From NCBI GenBank assembly GCA_009760855.2, contig WPIO01000017.1, positions 4,142,501-4,206,500 of the forward strand: a stretch of 64,000 bases of DNA, given 5' to 3'. Positions 1 through 12,659 of this stretch are shown in pieces. Origin of the DNA: Cristatella mucedo (lineage: Eukaryota > Bryozoa > Phylactolaemata > Cristatellidae). Position numbers and translations under genes: made by a program. How positions within the stretch are numbered: position 1 is the first letter of the stretch; every line of letters starts with the position of its first letter. The notes beneath the pieces are model-generated. The model was not told the origin of the DNA. It was given only the letters and a program-made list of their open reading frames with translations, and searched no databases.

Positions 1-813
1 CTGGAGCCTCTCCAGTCACATCCGGCTGCTCGAGAGCATTCGGCGAAGTACCTGCGCTTGACGGTTCTTATGCCTGGCGCTGCTGCTGCACCGTATTACA
101 AGATGCGGATGCTGACGGAACGGCTTTGCGTTAGCGCAGTGCCGAGCACCGGAGTATCCGATTGGCTGTCTATCTCACGAATGGTGATCTTCGCAGCGAA
201 GACAGCATCTCATTTGCAGAAGGACAGCGTCAGCTCGGGTCAGCAAGCTTCTGAACGTAACCTGTGTACGTCACGTTGGGCGCACTTTTTTTAAAGGCGT
301 AATTGGCTTCAATCTCCTATGATGGCGTTCTTCAACTCACGTCGGCTTCTCAGGATTTTGCTGGCGTTGCATTTTAATCGAAGTCAGCTTTAAGTAGGAG
401 AGTGCTTCTTCTCCACTGGCTAACGTTGGTTAGATTATTTCCTGACGAGTTTTTCTCTTCGCCTATTTTCTTCTCAACATTCTCATTCGTGAGCTACGGT
501 GGCAGTCCATACATACAGCCGTGGAAGCGAGCCAGAATCTTGACTGTAGTGTGCAATTCCTGCCCTGACTATGCTCGTTCGTAAGTAGCCGGGCTTATCC
601 GTTTTGCCGAAGCTGAACTCCGGGATGTGGGGCTAGGGATTTCGAGTCGCTTAATGACCATGCAGGCTCGGTCCTAACTACGCAACAATTGCTGGCTACT
701 TAGAGGTGAAAACAAAAAGTCAGGGCTCTCGGCCGTTTGGCCTTGGACGATCAATGTCCTACTGAAATGAAAATACAAAGCAGCCGTGTAGGTCCAGCGG
801 AAAAATGTGATGG

Positions 814-1080
814 TCATTGTTGAAAGAAAAGTCCATGTTCAGCACTGTCCTTATTTTCAAATGCAATGTGAACGGAGGCCATTGAGCCATCGAGAGACTG
901 CACTTTCTCCGGTGTGTTCAACGCAGGTCTCGAAAGACTCGTCTTCGACTTTTCACTAATGCTCTCGAATCGAATCCCGGCATATTTCGCGAATGAACGA
1001 GCGCATAGCTGCAGATTGGATTCAACGCTGCTACAACGACGCCTGCTGCGGTCGGCTACCAGAAAGCGTACCGGCTTCAT
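814..1080 (-). other. Unrecognised 88-aa ORF in CpG-rich DNA
   Basis: An open frame with an Arg/Ser-rich start and a mixed second half. I recognise no domain. It could be an exon of a neighbouring gene, but no splice partner was found. Confidence 0.15.
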
Positions 1081-1309
1081 GACTTACGCGGGTCCATGCA
1101 AGTATGGGTCATCCCCGGGAGCGGTCGGGCAACCCCGGAGACGTCTGAATGTACGCGTTGCACTTAGCAGCGATTGCAATCGCAGCAGTAGTGTCAAAAT
1201 ACAGAGCGACCGGAAGCTGTCCGCTGCGGGACTCAACTTTTTGTCGGTACAAAGGGAAAGCTGGCATTAATATGCTTGTTGAGCTACAGTAGCGCCGATC
1301 TAGGAAAGT

Positions 1310-1560
1310 GAAACTGAAAGTGAAAGGGAAAAGGAGAGGCCGCGCGCGCCACTGTGCAGTGCTTCGTTTGGCGACCCGATTGGCATCTCTAGAGCAGTGG
1401 CGCCGTTTTTCGCATTGAAGTGGCCGCCGCCGCCACCTTAGCTCACGCATTGCCTGCGGCGTCACCGCCGCTCATCTGCTCTCGACGGTCGCGGATCGCC
1501 GCCATCGAGGCGCTCGCTGCGCAGAGCCGCCCAAACAGTGGACGGTACGGTCAATCGAGC
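1310..1560. other. CpG-rich stretch
   Basis: GC-rich and dense in CpG (CGCGCGCG, CGCCGCCGCC) compared with the AT-rich surroundings. It could mark the promoter of a neighbouring gene. Around it, 1-1310 and 1560-1880 show nothing identifiable. Confidence 0.3.
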
Positions 1561-1889
1561 ACCTAGCGGCCAACCCCCTAGACTCCACAGTGAGCCGGTC
1601 AGCTCTACCCCCCCCCCGACAAAGGGCTGGGATTGCTGGGGAGTTCGAGTAGATCGAATGTGGGGATGATCTAAGCAGCAGCGGCAGAAAAAAAAAATAC
1701 CCAATACACTCGCGAGCGAGCGACTATTCAAACGTTCAGCATTCCTCACTTGGCAATTTGAGAACGGCCATAGCCGCCAATAGAGGTGACGATTCGGGCC
1801 AAGGCGAGCCAGGCTGGCTCAAGTTCCGTTTGGGCTGATGGGAATGGGGCCGAGGGGGAATCGCATTGGAGCAGCGGCCCTCAGCCTGT

Positions 1890-1924
1890 GGGTCGTTCGA
1901 CCCCTTTGGGGGGTCGAACGACCC
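1890..1924. repeat. Perfect 15-bp hairpin
   Basis: GGGTCGTTCGACCCC, a 5-nt loop, then GGGGTCGAACGACCC. GC-rich and perfect; no gene next to it. Confidence 0.75.
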
Positions 1925-2216
1925 TTTCACAAGGGTCGCCTAGGACCATTGGAAAGCACGTATTTTCACATTTTGCACAAAATAATTGTATTGTTGGGGG
2001 TCGCCACAACGTGAGGAACTGTACTAAAGGGTCGCAGCATTAGGGAGGTTAAGGACCGCTGCATTAGAGGCCTTGCTTCCAGCGATTCAGAGATCCAATC
2101 GGCGGCTCAATAAATCAGGTCGATATCGCGAGCCTCGATTCCGGATCCGATACCGAGCCTTTTGAGGAGAGCCGACAAAGTGGTCAAACAAAGTCTCTTT
2201 GGAATTTATAGTCGGT

Positions 2217-2263
2217 TTACCATCAGTTGTTTACCATCAGTTTACCATCAGTTTACCATCAGT
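2217..2263 (+). repeat. Tandem TTTACCATCAG repeat
   Basis: Four head-to-tail copies of an 11-bp unit, one with a small insertion. No coding or regulatory context seen. Confidence 0.8.
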
Positions 2264-2477
2264 TCAGGGCTTGTGCTGAAAAGACTTCACAATTAGCCCC
2301 ATCAACTTGTCAGGAGTAGATCTGTACAAAGTGTAGAGTAAACATTTTTTCATTCATGCCTGAGAGTGAAAGGTCATATATATATTATTATTAAGCTAGT
2401 GCTTCTTGGTTCAGAGGGTCATTTCTGGACCGCAGTAGACCGAACGAAGATTAGACGTAAGCGCATAGCCTATGCAG

Positions 2478-2843
2478 TTTGGTCGCTCAGCAAAGAGCCA
2501 GCCGATGACCAACACCAACAGTTTATTATACGACGCACGGAGCAGAGGGGAGCACGACTTCCTTCGCCCCTCTCTCCTACTTAGAGTCTCCTCACCTCGA
2601 CTGCAGCCGTCCGCTGGTCGACCCCGATGATTCATCTAGGAGGACCACAACTGTGCACAGGCCGACCCTGAGGGTGAATCCACCATCTGTTCACCACTGG
2701 GTTACCGGCCTGTGTCCACGCCACATCCACATCACAGGCGGACCACAGCTGTGCACCGGACCCTCTCGGTAATGCTCCTAACAGCTGTTCACCAGCGGTT
2801 TAGCAGAGAAGCAGTACCGGCCTGCATATAACCCAACCACACC
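2478..2843 (+). repeat. Dispersed repeat X, copy 1
   Basis: It shares most of its length with the reverse complement of 59043-59325, including the stretch around CAACACCAACAG, the GC-rich CCTTCGCCCCTCTC part and the end CCGGCCTGCATATAA. It contains two internal about 110-bp imperfect units, each with a CTGTTCACCA core. Not assigned to a class. Confidence 0.65.
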
Positions 2844-3032
2844 CTATATCCTTTCGTCAGCAGTCGCATCTACCGACCGCGGCGACAGTGCAAATGCCCC
2901 TAGTTTTCTAGACCGGAAACAAGGAATTAAGAGCAGACTTTATCATGCTCGTTCTCTTACTTTTCTTAGGAAAGCGTGCATTTCTGGCTATCTGTAACTT
3001 AATAACTTTAAGCTTCCGTAGGGCATGCACTT

Positions 3033-3530
3033 TAATAATAATAATAATAATACACTCGATAAAGCGCCCTCAGAGAACTCAATCTCTTTCTAGGCGCTTT
3101 ACATTTGCTGCAAGGGAAACACGGTCGAATGGTGAGTAGAAATATCTTGTTTGATTAACAACATGAATAAAATGGTTAGGGTTGACATGCATAGGGTCAG
3201 CATGCAAGTGTGGTTAGTGGCAACATTCAGCAGTGTCAGCACGAGTAAGCACGTAAAGGACGAATCGCAGGGACTCACTAAATGCTATGATAAATAGGTG
3301 CATTCTTAATTTCTTTTTAAATGTGATCAAGTCAGGGGATGTTGTGGCGCAAGTCGGGAGTGAGTTCCAGGCTTTGGGAGCATACGAACTAAATGCACGG
3401 TCTCCAAAAGTATTTGAGGTTTGTACGAGGTATTGGTAAACAGTTAGTTTCCGAAAAGCGGGTGATACGATGGCCTGGTGGGGGAGTAGATCTGATAGGT
3501 AGGCTGGAGCCAAAGAACGAAGCTCCTGGA
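3033..3530 (-). mobile_element. LINE family L-A, 3' end
   Basis: Minus-strand reading gives APAYLSDLLPHQ, FGDRAFSSYAPKAWNSLP and a 3' UTR ending GAGTTCTCTGAGGGCGC plus (TTA)n. This is the C-terminus of a CR1/L2-like reverse transcriptase, 5'-truncated. Next to it, 3,540-3,940 has nothing recognised. Confidence 0.75.
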
Positions 3531-3945
3531 TGGTTTACACCCCATTCTCGGCTAGTCACCTAGGACATGACTGCGACAAGCAAGCACTTCAGATAGTCAG
3601 GGCGTGACACAGTTAATGCAGTTTCTTTCCAGTGAGTCGAGGACAGTGACCCAAGGAAGGAGCCGACATGCGACATGCGTTATAGCTTATGGAACTGAGA
3701 CAAATAAATTAAATGAGATTGTATGCTGCATCCTGAAGTGGCTAGCGTAAGTATGTACCCATAAAAGCTAATTCGCTTCGCACGAAAATAGAGATGAGTA
3801 AAAAAGCTAGTATTCACTCATGGCTAAGGTGCTTAATCATAGCTAAGCTCATAGCTTTGAGAAAACACAAGCCTTCAGAAGCAATACAGTTTTCTAACCA
3901 GAATGAACTCTAATTCAATCCTCTAGAGTCTACAACAATGCAAGA

Positions 3946-4103
3946 GACCGTGAAGGCACACTAGGTAAGGCGGTTGCTGTACGTGACCCCGATGTCGAGG
4001 TCATGGGTTCGAATTCTGCGGTGGGCGATCCACAATTGCCACTGCAAGCGGCGGTGATAGCCTTTAAGGCTCTTCTGCCGCTATAAGAAGGCTGTGAAAT
4101 CAG

Positions 4104-4110
<7 letters not shown>
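3946..4110 (+). mobile_element. SINE family S-A (tRNA-derived)
   Basis: The tRNA-like head has a B box (GGTTCGAATTC) and is followed by the family body GCGGTGGGCGATCC...GATAGCC...CTCTTCTGCCGCTATA. The tail merges into a (TA)n run. Confidence 0.7.

Positions 4111-4176
<66 letters not shown>
4109..4176. repeat. (TA)n microsatellite
   Basis: About 34 TA units following the S-A SINE. After it, 4,200-5,590 shows no recognised feature. Confidence 0.95.
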
Positions 4177-4178
<2 letters not shown>

Positions 4179-5790
4179 AAGCCACCAATCTTTTAAAAAT
4201 TCCAACAATTAACCCGTAGCTGTGGTTTGTGACTTTCTGTCCTTACCATCTTAATCGTGTGATGTGACCTTTAGAGATACACCAAAGCTGCAATCGTTGT
4301 GTCGCCGTGGGCAAGCGAGCTGCAGGTAGGAGTTATCCCCACCAGCCTTGACCTGGGCAAGTGAAGAAGGTACGGTCTCCTGCCACCAAATGTGGCAGCC
4401 AAAATGGCTGCAGCTCGGCACAAAATTGCATTTTTTTGAAACCGTGTGCTTGTTATTCAGCCGAGGTTCTGCGTAAGCACGTTAGTGTTCATGTCAAGAC
4501 GAAGGGCGCTGGGGGCTGTCTGTTCGCTGTAAGGGCAATCTCACTGGAACGGTACTCGGTAGGTCAGTTGGCAGAGCAGAGTGAAGCGGAGAACCAGAGG
4601 TTGCGAGATGGCTCCCTGCTTGATGGGGCGAAAATAAATCGTCTCAGTCTCGTCTGTACTCAGGTCCGCGGAAGACGGTCTTCGGTCGTCTTTTATTTGT
4701 AAAAAAAATTCTTGCCATGTATAAGAGAGTGTGCCAACCGTAGAACAGTTGGCTTAGAGCAGATATTTTGACCGAAGCGGAGCCTCGTGCAGGAGCCTCG
4801 AGTAAATATGCCATTGTACGGTTTACACTAAAGCCGTGGTTTACTAGTTTTCGGTTACCGTCTGTGAAAATGCACGTATTTGGTGCTCATTCTAATCCTT
4901 GCTGAGTCATCAGTTGTACTTCGAGAGGCTGGCATTACCAAACGGCAGACTACCGAGACATAATAAGGACCAGCGGTCGCCCGGATCAGCAAGCTCTTGC
5001 ACCCATGCATAGTGGTGTGGGGAAACCAAGGGCACAGTCCTGAGTGTCCTCACGTTGCAATAACGTTCCTTCTAATTACAATCTTGAGGCGCTTTTCTTC
5101 AATCCTAACTGATATCGCTGTTATAAGGAAAAGAAGGTCAAGGTCTTTCAAGCTCTCAGCGACCTTAAGCACGTTAGCACTTGGCCAAAGCTGATCTCCA
5201 TGTCAAGTGGTCTGTCGAAAACATCCAGATCCGCTGCAGAAAGATGAGTTTAGCAATTAATTTGCTTGACATGTCTTGGTTTCGCTCGTAGCGGTGCGGT
5301 ATACACGCTATTCGTAGCGACGGAGAGAGTTAATAGCTGTTGTTTATTATATGGCTAATTTTTTTCAATTAAACAGCTAATTGCAGTTGTTGCAGATCGT
5401 TGCCAGCTCAAGCAACGCTCCCAGTGGCTAGGAACGTGCAATGTACGCTGCAATGTACGCTCGCCGAGAAGTGGGCACGTCGAGTGGAGTCGCCGACTAT
5501 TAGACAAAAGCCTCGTCAACCGCGGGGGGGGGGGAGAACTGGGCTCCTCAAACGCTAGGCGCAGTCGCCATCGGTAGCGAACACGTGCAGGCAAGCAAGC
5601 ACATGCTTCTGGCTGCGCACATGCCTCTGGCTGCGCACGTGCGTAAGAAGGCCCGCGCACCTGCCTGCACAGATGCGCGGGCCGCAAACACTTGGCGGAT
5701 GTTACGCTGACGACCTTTCTGACCTTTCTATAGTTCGTTCAAGGCCTAAAGCTTTTGGTTTGCTTACGGCAGTCAGAAGGGTTTAATCGA

Positions 5791-6081
5791 ATGCGACGCA
5801 GTAAGAATGAGAAGCAGCAGGCGAGTGAGGAAAGCGTTAAAGGAAGTCAGCGGCATCGAGGCAGCAGCGTTAAGTGGATGTAAATGAAGTGCCGAGTCCG
5901 CAGCCGGAGAGACGACACCGCGATCGCGAAAGAACTGCGACTCTCGAAAGCTATGACCGACTGGAGCAGTGATGCCATCGCCAAAATAGTCCAGAGAAAG
6001 AGACAGCCAATTTGGCGTCCCAAGTTTACCGGAGGGCGCGAAGAAGAGGCTGAGGATGCACGCACAAAATCAGCCAGGTAA
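5791..6081 (+). other. Unrecognised basic ORF with in-frame TAA and exon-like end
   Basis: ATG at 5791 opens 30 codons, then TAA (5881) is followed at once by an in-frame ATG (5884) and 65 more codons ending at CCAG|GTAAGA, a good donor. The product is rich in Lys/Arg/Glu with no known domain. It could be a first exon with an upstream ORF, or chance. Confidence 0.2.
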
Positions 6082-6100
6082 GAGTGGAGGAGGCTATGGC

Positions 6101-6122
6101 TGGCTGGCTGGCTGGCTGGCTG
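6101..6122 (+). repeat. (GGCT)n microsatellite
   Basis: About five GGCT units. The region 6,130-8,940 after it contains GC-rich patches (6.9, 7.7-8.0 kb) but no gene or element I recognise. Confidence 0.85.
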
Positions 6123-8946
6123 TGCGGGTCGGAGCGGCTTGAAAATCAGGATGAACCGAGTTTTCCGTCTGAATTGATGCGCCTGCCGCTACTGAGACCG
6201 CCATCCTCCTTACGACAAGCAGGATTTTCTTCGTAGCTGTGATAGCGAGAGCTGCCATGTTGGCAAGTCGCCTGCGTCGCCCCCTGCTTCAGACTCTTCG
6301 AATTGAGGGCGCTCCCCTTTGGAACGGCAGTCTCTTTGTAGAGGGCATCTAAAAACAAAACAAAAAAGTACCGGTAGGTGCTCTTTCTTGAGAACTTTTT
6401 TTAGACTTTTTCCTACAATGGGATGTAGCGACTTTCCTGGACGGGCTGCAAAGCCCGTCTCGACAGTTCATCTTTTGGCGCGCGGAATCGCAGCGTGAAA
6501 GGCAACCGTTTCCTTTTTAACAGAAGCTTGAGAATGCTTTCCTTTCGAAGGCGAGGCAAACAAGCCTGCCGGGCGGTTCGCATTTGACGTAAAATTTCCC
6601 AAGGGGCCACCGGGCCCTAGGAGAATGCTAATAAGGTGTTTCGTGAGAGGGTCGCTCAGAGCTTCAGTTCCAAGTCTGTCTCTTGGGCGAGGGGTGGACC
6701 TCCGGTAAACGAAGCGATAACAAATTCAACTTCTTAAATCAGGCATGCGATAAGCAGAGACGACCGGCAGTTAATGACGGCGGAAAATTGATTGCCCAGC
6801 GATGCTTAAATTCAGCCAGGTCGCTACCGGCTGCTCTTGCATGATGAGATGCAAACAGGCCAGAAGAGAAGTTTCTGCTGTGCCTTTAGCCGCCCCCCCC
6901 CGCGCGCGCCAAGAAAGCCAGGCGGTCCTCCCTGGCGTGCTGCACCGTACTGCCAGGGAGGGGCTACCCGGCCTAAAAGTTCATTAATACTATTACCGCG
7001 AATTCCGTACCCTGTATTTACACAACGGCTCTATAGGCTCGTCGGCAGCCCAGACTCGGCCTCGATTTGGCTTCGCAGATCGTTTTTCAGAAGGGGCAAC
7101 CGCTCTAATGGAGCTTGAGACTGACTTTGTGAAAATATGCAAGAGCCGCGTGCCTTTGGTGCAAACGTTCGGTATCAGTTTTTAGAGGGGCTATCATTTT
7201 TAAAAGTAATTTTCTAATTGTTTTAATTAGGCGATTCATTTTTTTTTAGAAAGGTATGAAGGGGCATGCCGAAGGTGCGCTGCCTCGCACTTTTCAAATA
7301 ATGATTCCAGTTTCTTTTTAGTGCGTCGCAAGAGGCTTCTGGGTGGCGTACCTTGGGCGCGGAGCTAAATGCTTTAATAAAATATCAAAGAATTTGAAGT
7401 AATAGCCAAAGTGAATAGGTAAAAATAATAGGAATAGTTTGTATAATAGATTCGCAATTGGGCCAAGGAGCTTTTCTGGGTATATTTCGAGGAGCGGTAT
7501 TCGACCTCGAGTTACCTTGAAGCGGCAGTGTGCTAAATCAGCCAGATTGTGACTGGTTATCGCTATAGTGTGCTCGTGGCTCCTACATTAAAATGGCTAG
7601 ATACGACAGTGCGATAATCTATGGCCAGCACCACATACATGTAGAGGCTGTATCGTAGCTTGTCACTTGTGCTCCCGGAGTTGTTGGCATTGGCGTACGA
7701 GCCGATTTGAGCACTAGGCCGCAGCGGAGCCGTTTGCGTACGTCATGGCCACCGTCGAACGCCTGTAGCCCTCCGCTGCGGTCGAATGAACTTATCAACA
7801 TTACGGATAAAGACGCGTCATGCTCAGGTATGGGAGCTCTTTGTGGCTGCCGCGTTCCGCCGCTGTCCGCAGACCTGAGTGCATTGCTGCTGCACCTACT
7901 CATTGCTAGCCGTGATGCAAGTAAGGTTCAGGGCCTGGCCAGCACTCGTCGCGCGTCTGCTGAGACGCGGGCACCGCGCTACGGGCGCTGCGCTTGGGGC
8001 CTGTCCGGACGTGAAAGCCGCGCGTTACAGTTGTAACGAAGTTAACTCCCTTGAACTCAAGGCTTCGTCACCCTACCAAAGTCCTGACAACGCGATTGCT
8101 ACAATGCGGCCGCGTCTGGCGCCATTTTTCCAGATGCCCTTCGCTGATAATTCTTTGGTGCGCGCTTCCTCGACTGGTCTAATTAGAGACGGAGCCAGGA
8201 TGCTCTTCTAGAGGGAAAAGACCCGCAAGATTTCCATGCTGGGGCAAGACAGGAATTAATGAAAGATTCTAGCGCCAAAATCCTGGCATTTATTTCAAAC
8301 GAACTCGGCTGGTGCTTATTGAGTGGAAATAAGAAATAGTTCACCGTTGTTGACGGTCGAGGGGCGTAGGAATAAAGGGCGTGGGCATCGGTCGCTGCCC
8401 CACTATTGGGGGAGGGGCGAATTCCCCCCTGCCCCCCCTCCTCCACTGTTTCTAACCCACTTACCGCTTTCTCAAGTTCAATTCTTCATAAGGTTAACGA
8501 TGCTAGCTTTCAATTGTACACGAAAAGTTAGTTAAGCTTTGACTGTGCAATAGTAAAACTCGAGCGGCATAGCGGCTCACTGTGTGAATGGCTTAGTTAA
8601 TTTATGGATGCAGAAGCGCTGTTATTTACTTCTTATCAGCTGGGAGCTGGTAACTTCGGAGGGAGACTCGTATCCACTAGCAGATGTTCAATGCCCAGTT
8701 CCATGCTAGGGACACGGAGACCAACGTTCGGGAATTATGGGAAGCACTTTCTTTCTTTCTCCCCTGATCCCACTTTGAAAAGACCTTTCGAAAGACTTTT
8801 ACAGGACTAATCCGCATTTGACGATGTTGAAGTTAAATATTCATTTAAGGCTATTCCAGGCAAGATGAGAAAAGCCAGGTGTAACATTGATACAACCAGG
8901 TGCAAATCACGTGCTCACATTTGTGAGTGTGTATGCGCATGCGCAA

Positions 8947-8947
<1 letters not shown>

Positions 8948-8980
<33 letters not shown>
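8948..8980. repeat. (TA)n microsatellite
   Basis: About 16 TA units; another short run is at 9243-9261. From 9.27 to 10.52 kb nothing is recognised. Confidence 0.9.
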
Positions 8981-8982
<2 letters not shown>

Positions 8983-10535
8983 AATTGCGTTTGCACGAGT
9001 ATCTACGTACATTCAAGTATATACTGCGTACAATGTATACAGATTTACCCCAATATCTATCTATGCTGTATATGCCTGCGTATACACAGAGATAAAGTGA
9101 CTTACAAAGCGAGCACATCACTGCTAATTAATATGAGAATGTCACACTCTGATAAGAGCACTATCTTTTGACACACGTGAAATCATTTATCATCGTCTGG
9201 GTAGGATTGTATTGCATGAGGGCAAGGCAGTCGCAGCTAGACTATATATATATATATATATTGCGATACAATTTAATTGCAATATTTCTTTGCATCGAAG
9301 CCTGGGCTAAGCCCGTTGAGTGCGGATGGAATGGAGAGTAGGCAGAATCATCAGTGGCTCATTTGTGTGTCAGTTCAGTTTTAGTACACTTCTACCCAGT
9401 CTCACTGGTGGTAGCAAAATGACATTCTGGTGGTTGATCCAAGTGATCTCTACTCTCTATCGTAAGATTTATGTTACCGTTATGCCGCCTCTGAAGCACC
9501 GTGAAAGACTACGGAAAAAGAGAAAGCTCTTGGCTGACTACTAGCAACTGACTACAAGCAACCTGAGCTGCCTCTCAGACTTGAAAGCGAGACTATTAGC
9601 TCTGCGTCAGTTATCTGCCACAGAATCGCTGTTTCTGGAGAGGGTTGACAGCCTTAAACGTCCGGAGAACCTATCTGATAAGAAAACCGTTTATAAACTC
9701 CTGTGAAGTTATTCTTCACTTAAAATTCCACTTCAAACCAAGAACAGCTGCTGAGGTAATGCATATAATGACTTAGGCCTAGCCAAGTCTGACTGCTAAA
9801 AGTCACCATCGGTCTGATGGTGCACAAGGTGGGCGACAATTCAAATATTGACCTGGCTTAATGGGCTGCAGAATATCTTTCCACGTTCACATCCTTTGAT
9901 GTTCATCTTTATAAATTCAAGAGGAAAAATGGAGGCGTACATCGAAGAAGAAGGTGAGCGAGTTCACCAGGATTTACTGGACTCGAAATGCACCTACCGT
10001 TAACAGTAAAATGAGAACATACAGGAAAATTACTATACTTTAGGGCTGCTTCGTGAAAAGGAAATACAGTATAATGGTAAGTTTTGAAAAGGCAGTCACT
10101 TCTAAATATTTTTGGCCATTTTATTTGACTTGCGTATGAATATTATTTCTATGTTTCATTTGATTCCTTTGTTGCTTTGCCGAATAAATATGCATCAAGA
10201 GACGTGAAGCAGATTTTCTCAGTATACAATTTCAAATTTATCACTGTCCTGACCACAAAGCAAAGATTGTGGGGAATTGCTGCCATTTTATTTATCCAAG
10301 AATAGCAATTGACTTACAATAATGTAAAGGAAGTGCTTGACATTGCTAACCCTTCCTGAGTGGTAATCATTAGAGTCAGATTGTGTAATAATTTCAAGTT
10401 TAGACTTTATAAAAAATAAAACTTCTGAAGCGTCGGTTAGTTACTTACAGTCGACGCCCGTATTTGTATATACGTGGCCATCCTCTAAGGCTGTGGAATA
10501 TATCATATAATTTAATGACACGAACTTGCAGTTAT

Positions 10536-10660
10536 ATATATATATATATATAATTCATTTGTATAGTGCCACAAGAGAGCTTAATCTCCTACTCAGGCGC
10601 TTCACATACGTCGCAAGGCTCAAGCCCACGACCTCGGCCAGACCGTGTCTGTGGGAGGAA
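10536..10660 (-). mobile_element. SINE family S-B with (TA)n
   Basis: Minus strand: a tRNA-like B-box region (GGGCTTGAGCC), then GCGCCTGAGTAGGAGATTAAG and ATACAAATGAATTA. (TA)n sits at its 3' tail. Confidence 0.65.
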
Positions 10661-10998
10661 TCGCAGGTGCGCCGAGGTTGTTTCACTCTCTTTTGCAGTA
10701 TATGGCGACAGAGTTGACAGATAATTTCTAAGAGTCTTGAATCTCCAGGACTCTTTGCAGCGATCTCGAGCAACTCTCTTTGCATGCGACTAAAATCGGT
10801 GAGCATTGTACTGTAGCGTGCGAAAACAAGAAACTCAAAATAGTCTCCGAGAAGCCAGAGTCTATGATTTCACACAAGAGCATGCAACTCTCTACGGATG
10901 ACTACGCGCAAGTGCTTGGCACCTTTAGTCGTTACAGACAGTGCGATGAACGGACAAAGTGATAGCTCTTTCCGGGCTGGCTGCTGACGCTTGGGAAC

Positions 10999-11556
10999 TT
11001 GCAAACTGTGACAAAAGGCTCGAGACTGCCGTTGCACGAACCACGAACGCGATCGACTGCAGCGTCGATGCTCAAGGCAAGCTGCTCTGCTTCTCAGCCA
11101 CCTCGCTGCTGCCAATGGCGTCCATGCAATGAGTTTCGAGCTACTTGCCAGCCACCGGTGTGCATTGCCCGATGGCGATCCGTGTTTCGGTGGGTTGAAA
11201 TACGCCGATTCGGGTGGCGGTATTTTTTTGGACGGGGATGCCTTACAATGGCCGAGAGAAATGGTAGCTTCTCTTTTGCATTCAAAGTATTAACAATTCG
11301 TCTTCATACATTCGCTGACCTGGTGAACCTCACGTTTGGTACGCCTTGTGGTGCCTACCTGGCCGATTCTATTGTTAGCCCATCGATATTAGAACCTTGC
11401 GAATCTAATTTTGTGATCCTCACAAACCTGCATGGTAGCACACTTCGTACCTTTATGATCACGCCACAAGATCTCTGGGTGGGCAAATCTCAGTGGCGAA
11501 TAGATAGGACCTATCACTCTGATTCGAGTCAGTCCACACGTCGGAGCGTCTGCTAG
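10999..11556 (+). other. Unrecognised 185-aa ORF
   Basis: This is the longest non-repetitive, non-TEP ORF in the left 14 kb. It is Cys/Arg-rich in the first half and mixed in the second, with NLTFGTPCGAYLADS in the middle. No domain, signal peptide or splice context is visible, so it may be chance or an unclassified repeat. Confidence 0.2.
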
Positions 11557-11709
11557 AGGCTGTAGGCAGAGCTAAGAGATCTGATCGAGGTTGTCCATCA
11601 TATTCCTCCGACTATCTTACTGAATGTAAGGCATTCAAGAGTAAGACAAGTTTTACGAGACGCTGCCGAGAGTGAACATAGTTAGGTCGTCATTGCAACC
11701 GCTTGTACA

Positions 11710-11880
11710 ACGATGGCCTTGGGTCTTAGCCCAGGGTTTAGGAGCTCTTCTGAATCCAGGTCGTGGGTTCGAGCCCTGCGGTAGGAGATCCTTTATTACT
11801 CACTTCAAGCTGTGGTGATAGCCGGCAAGGCTCTTGTGCTGCTATACAAATGAGGCTGTTAAATCTGCTGACATCATTAT
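11710..11880 (+). mobile_element. SINE family S-A (diverged)
   Basis: The B box GGGTTCGAGCC is followed by GCGGTAGGAGATCC, GGTGATAGCC, GCTATACAAATGAGGCTGTTAAAT. 11.9-12.64 kb shows nothing else. Confidence 0.65.
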
Positions 11881-12659
11881 GGAGGTTGACTCCTACTTGT
11901 ATTGTGCACATTATTCATGTTTAAGCCTTTATATTGTTTAAGTATATTAGGAGATAGTACTAAAGCTAAAGTTGTTCGCCTGTATTGAGACAATTGAAGT
12001 GCTGGCGATCCAGCCGACTGGGAAGCTAGAAGTTCAAAAGTCGAGCTCAATTTCCAGATGGCTGTCAGCAATGAAGATAAAGGTGCAGTGGGCAGGAATA
12101 CCCGCCGGTGGAGTCGGTGCGGTATGTGGGCAAGATTGAACTTTGGTAGACCTCAAGCCTTTATTTCGGAAGCCGTCTTCTCAGAAGGAAGCTCCGGGCA
12201 CATGCATTGATATATATTCAGGAGTGAGTGGGGCATATTCTTAGACCACCAAGAGCAACCCACCAGCTATACCTCACAACTTGTGTAGAGAGTCGTCTGA
12301 GGATTCTCAGCAGCCATTTGTGATAATGCCAGACGAAGCGGTGACGCCGAAAATTGATTCATACCAAGTACGGTTATGTTTGGTTTTTGTATGATTCTGG
12401 CTGAGATTGGCCTGTGAGGAAGCAATGAAACTTGGGCATGGTGTATCTAATCAAATAATAAAAGCACTTCGGATTACAAGTTGTGCCTATATGTGAGAGC
12501 CGGATATGTCAGACTATGTGGTGTAGGCCCCGTAAAAAAGCTACGTGGAGTGATAGATGGGAATACTTGACTCCTAGACCTGAGCACTTGAACTCGTGCA
12601 CATGCATATTCACACACGCACCCACTCACACACACAAGCACACACAGTATATATTAAAT

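Noticed and set aside
2217-2263. CRISPR-like array
   Set aside because: It is four direct 11-bp units without spacers in an animal genome: a simple tandem repeat.
3946-4110. Functional tRNA genes at the tRNA-like heads (also 36.4, 48.2, 55.5, 42.5 and 46.6 kb)
   Set aside because: A/B-box sequences are present, but the copies are repeated, diverged and followed by SINE bodies. No complete cloverleaf was evident.
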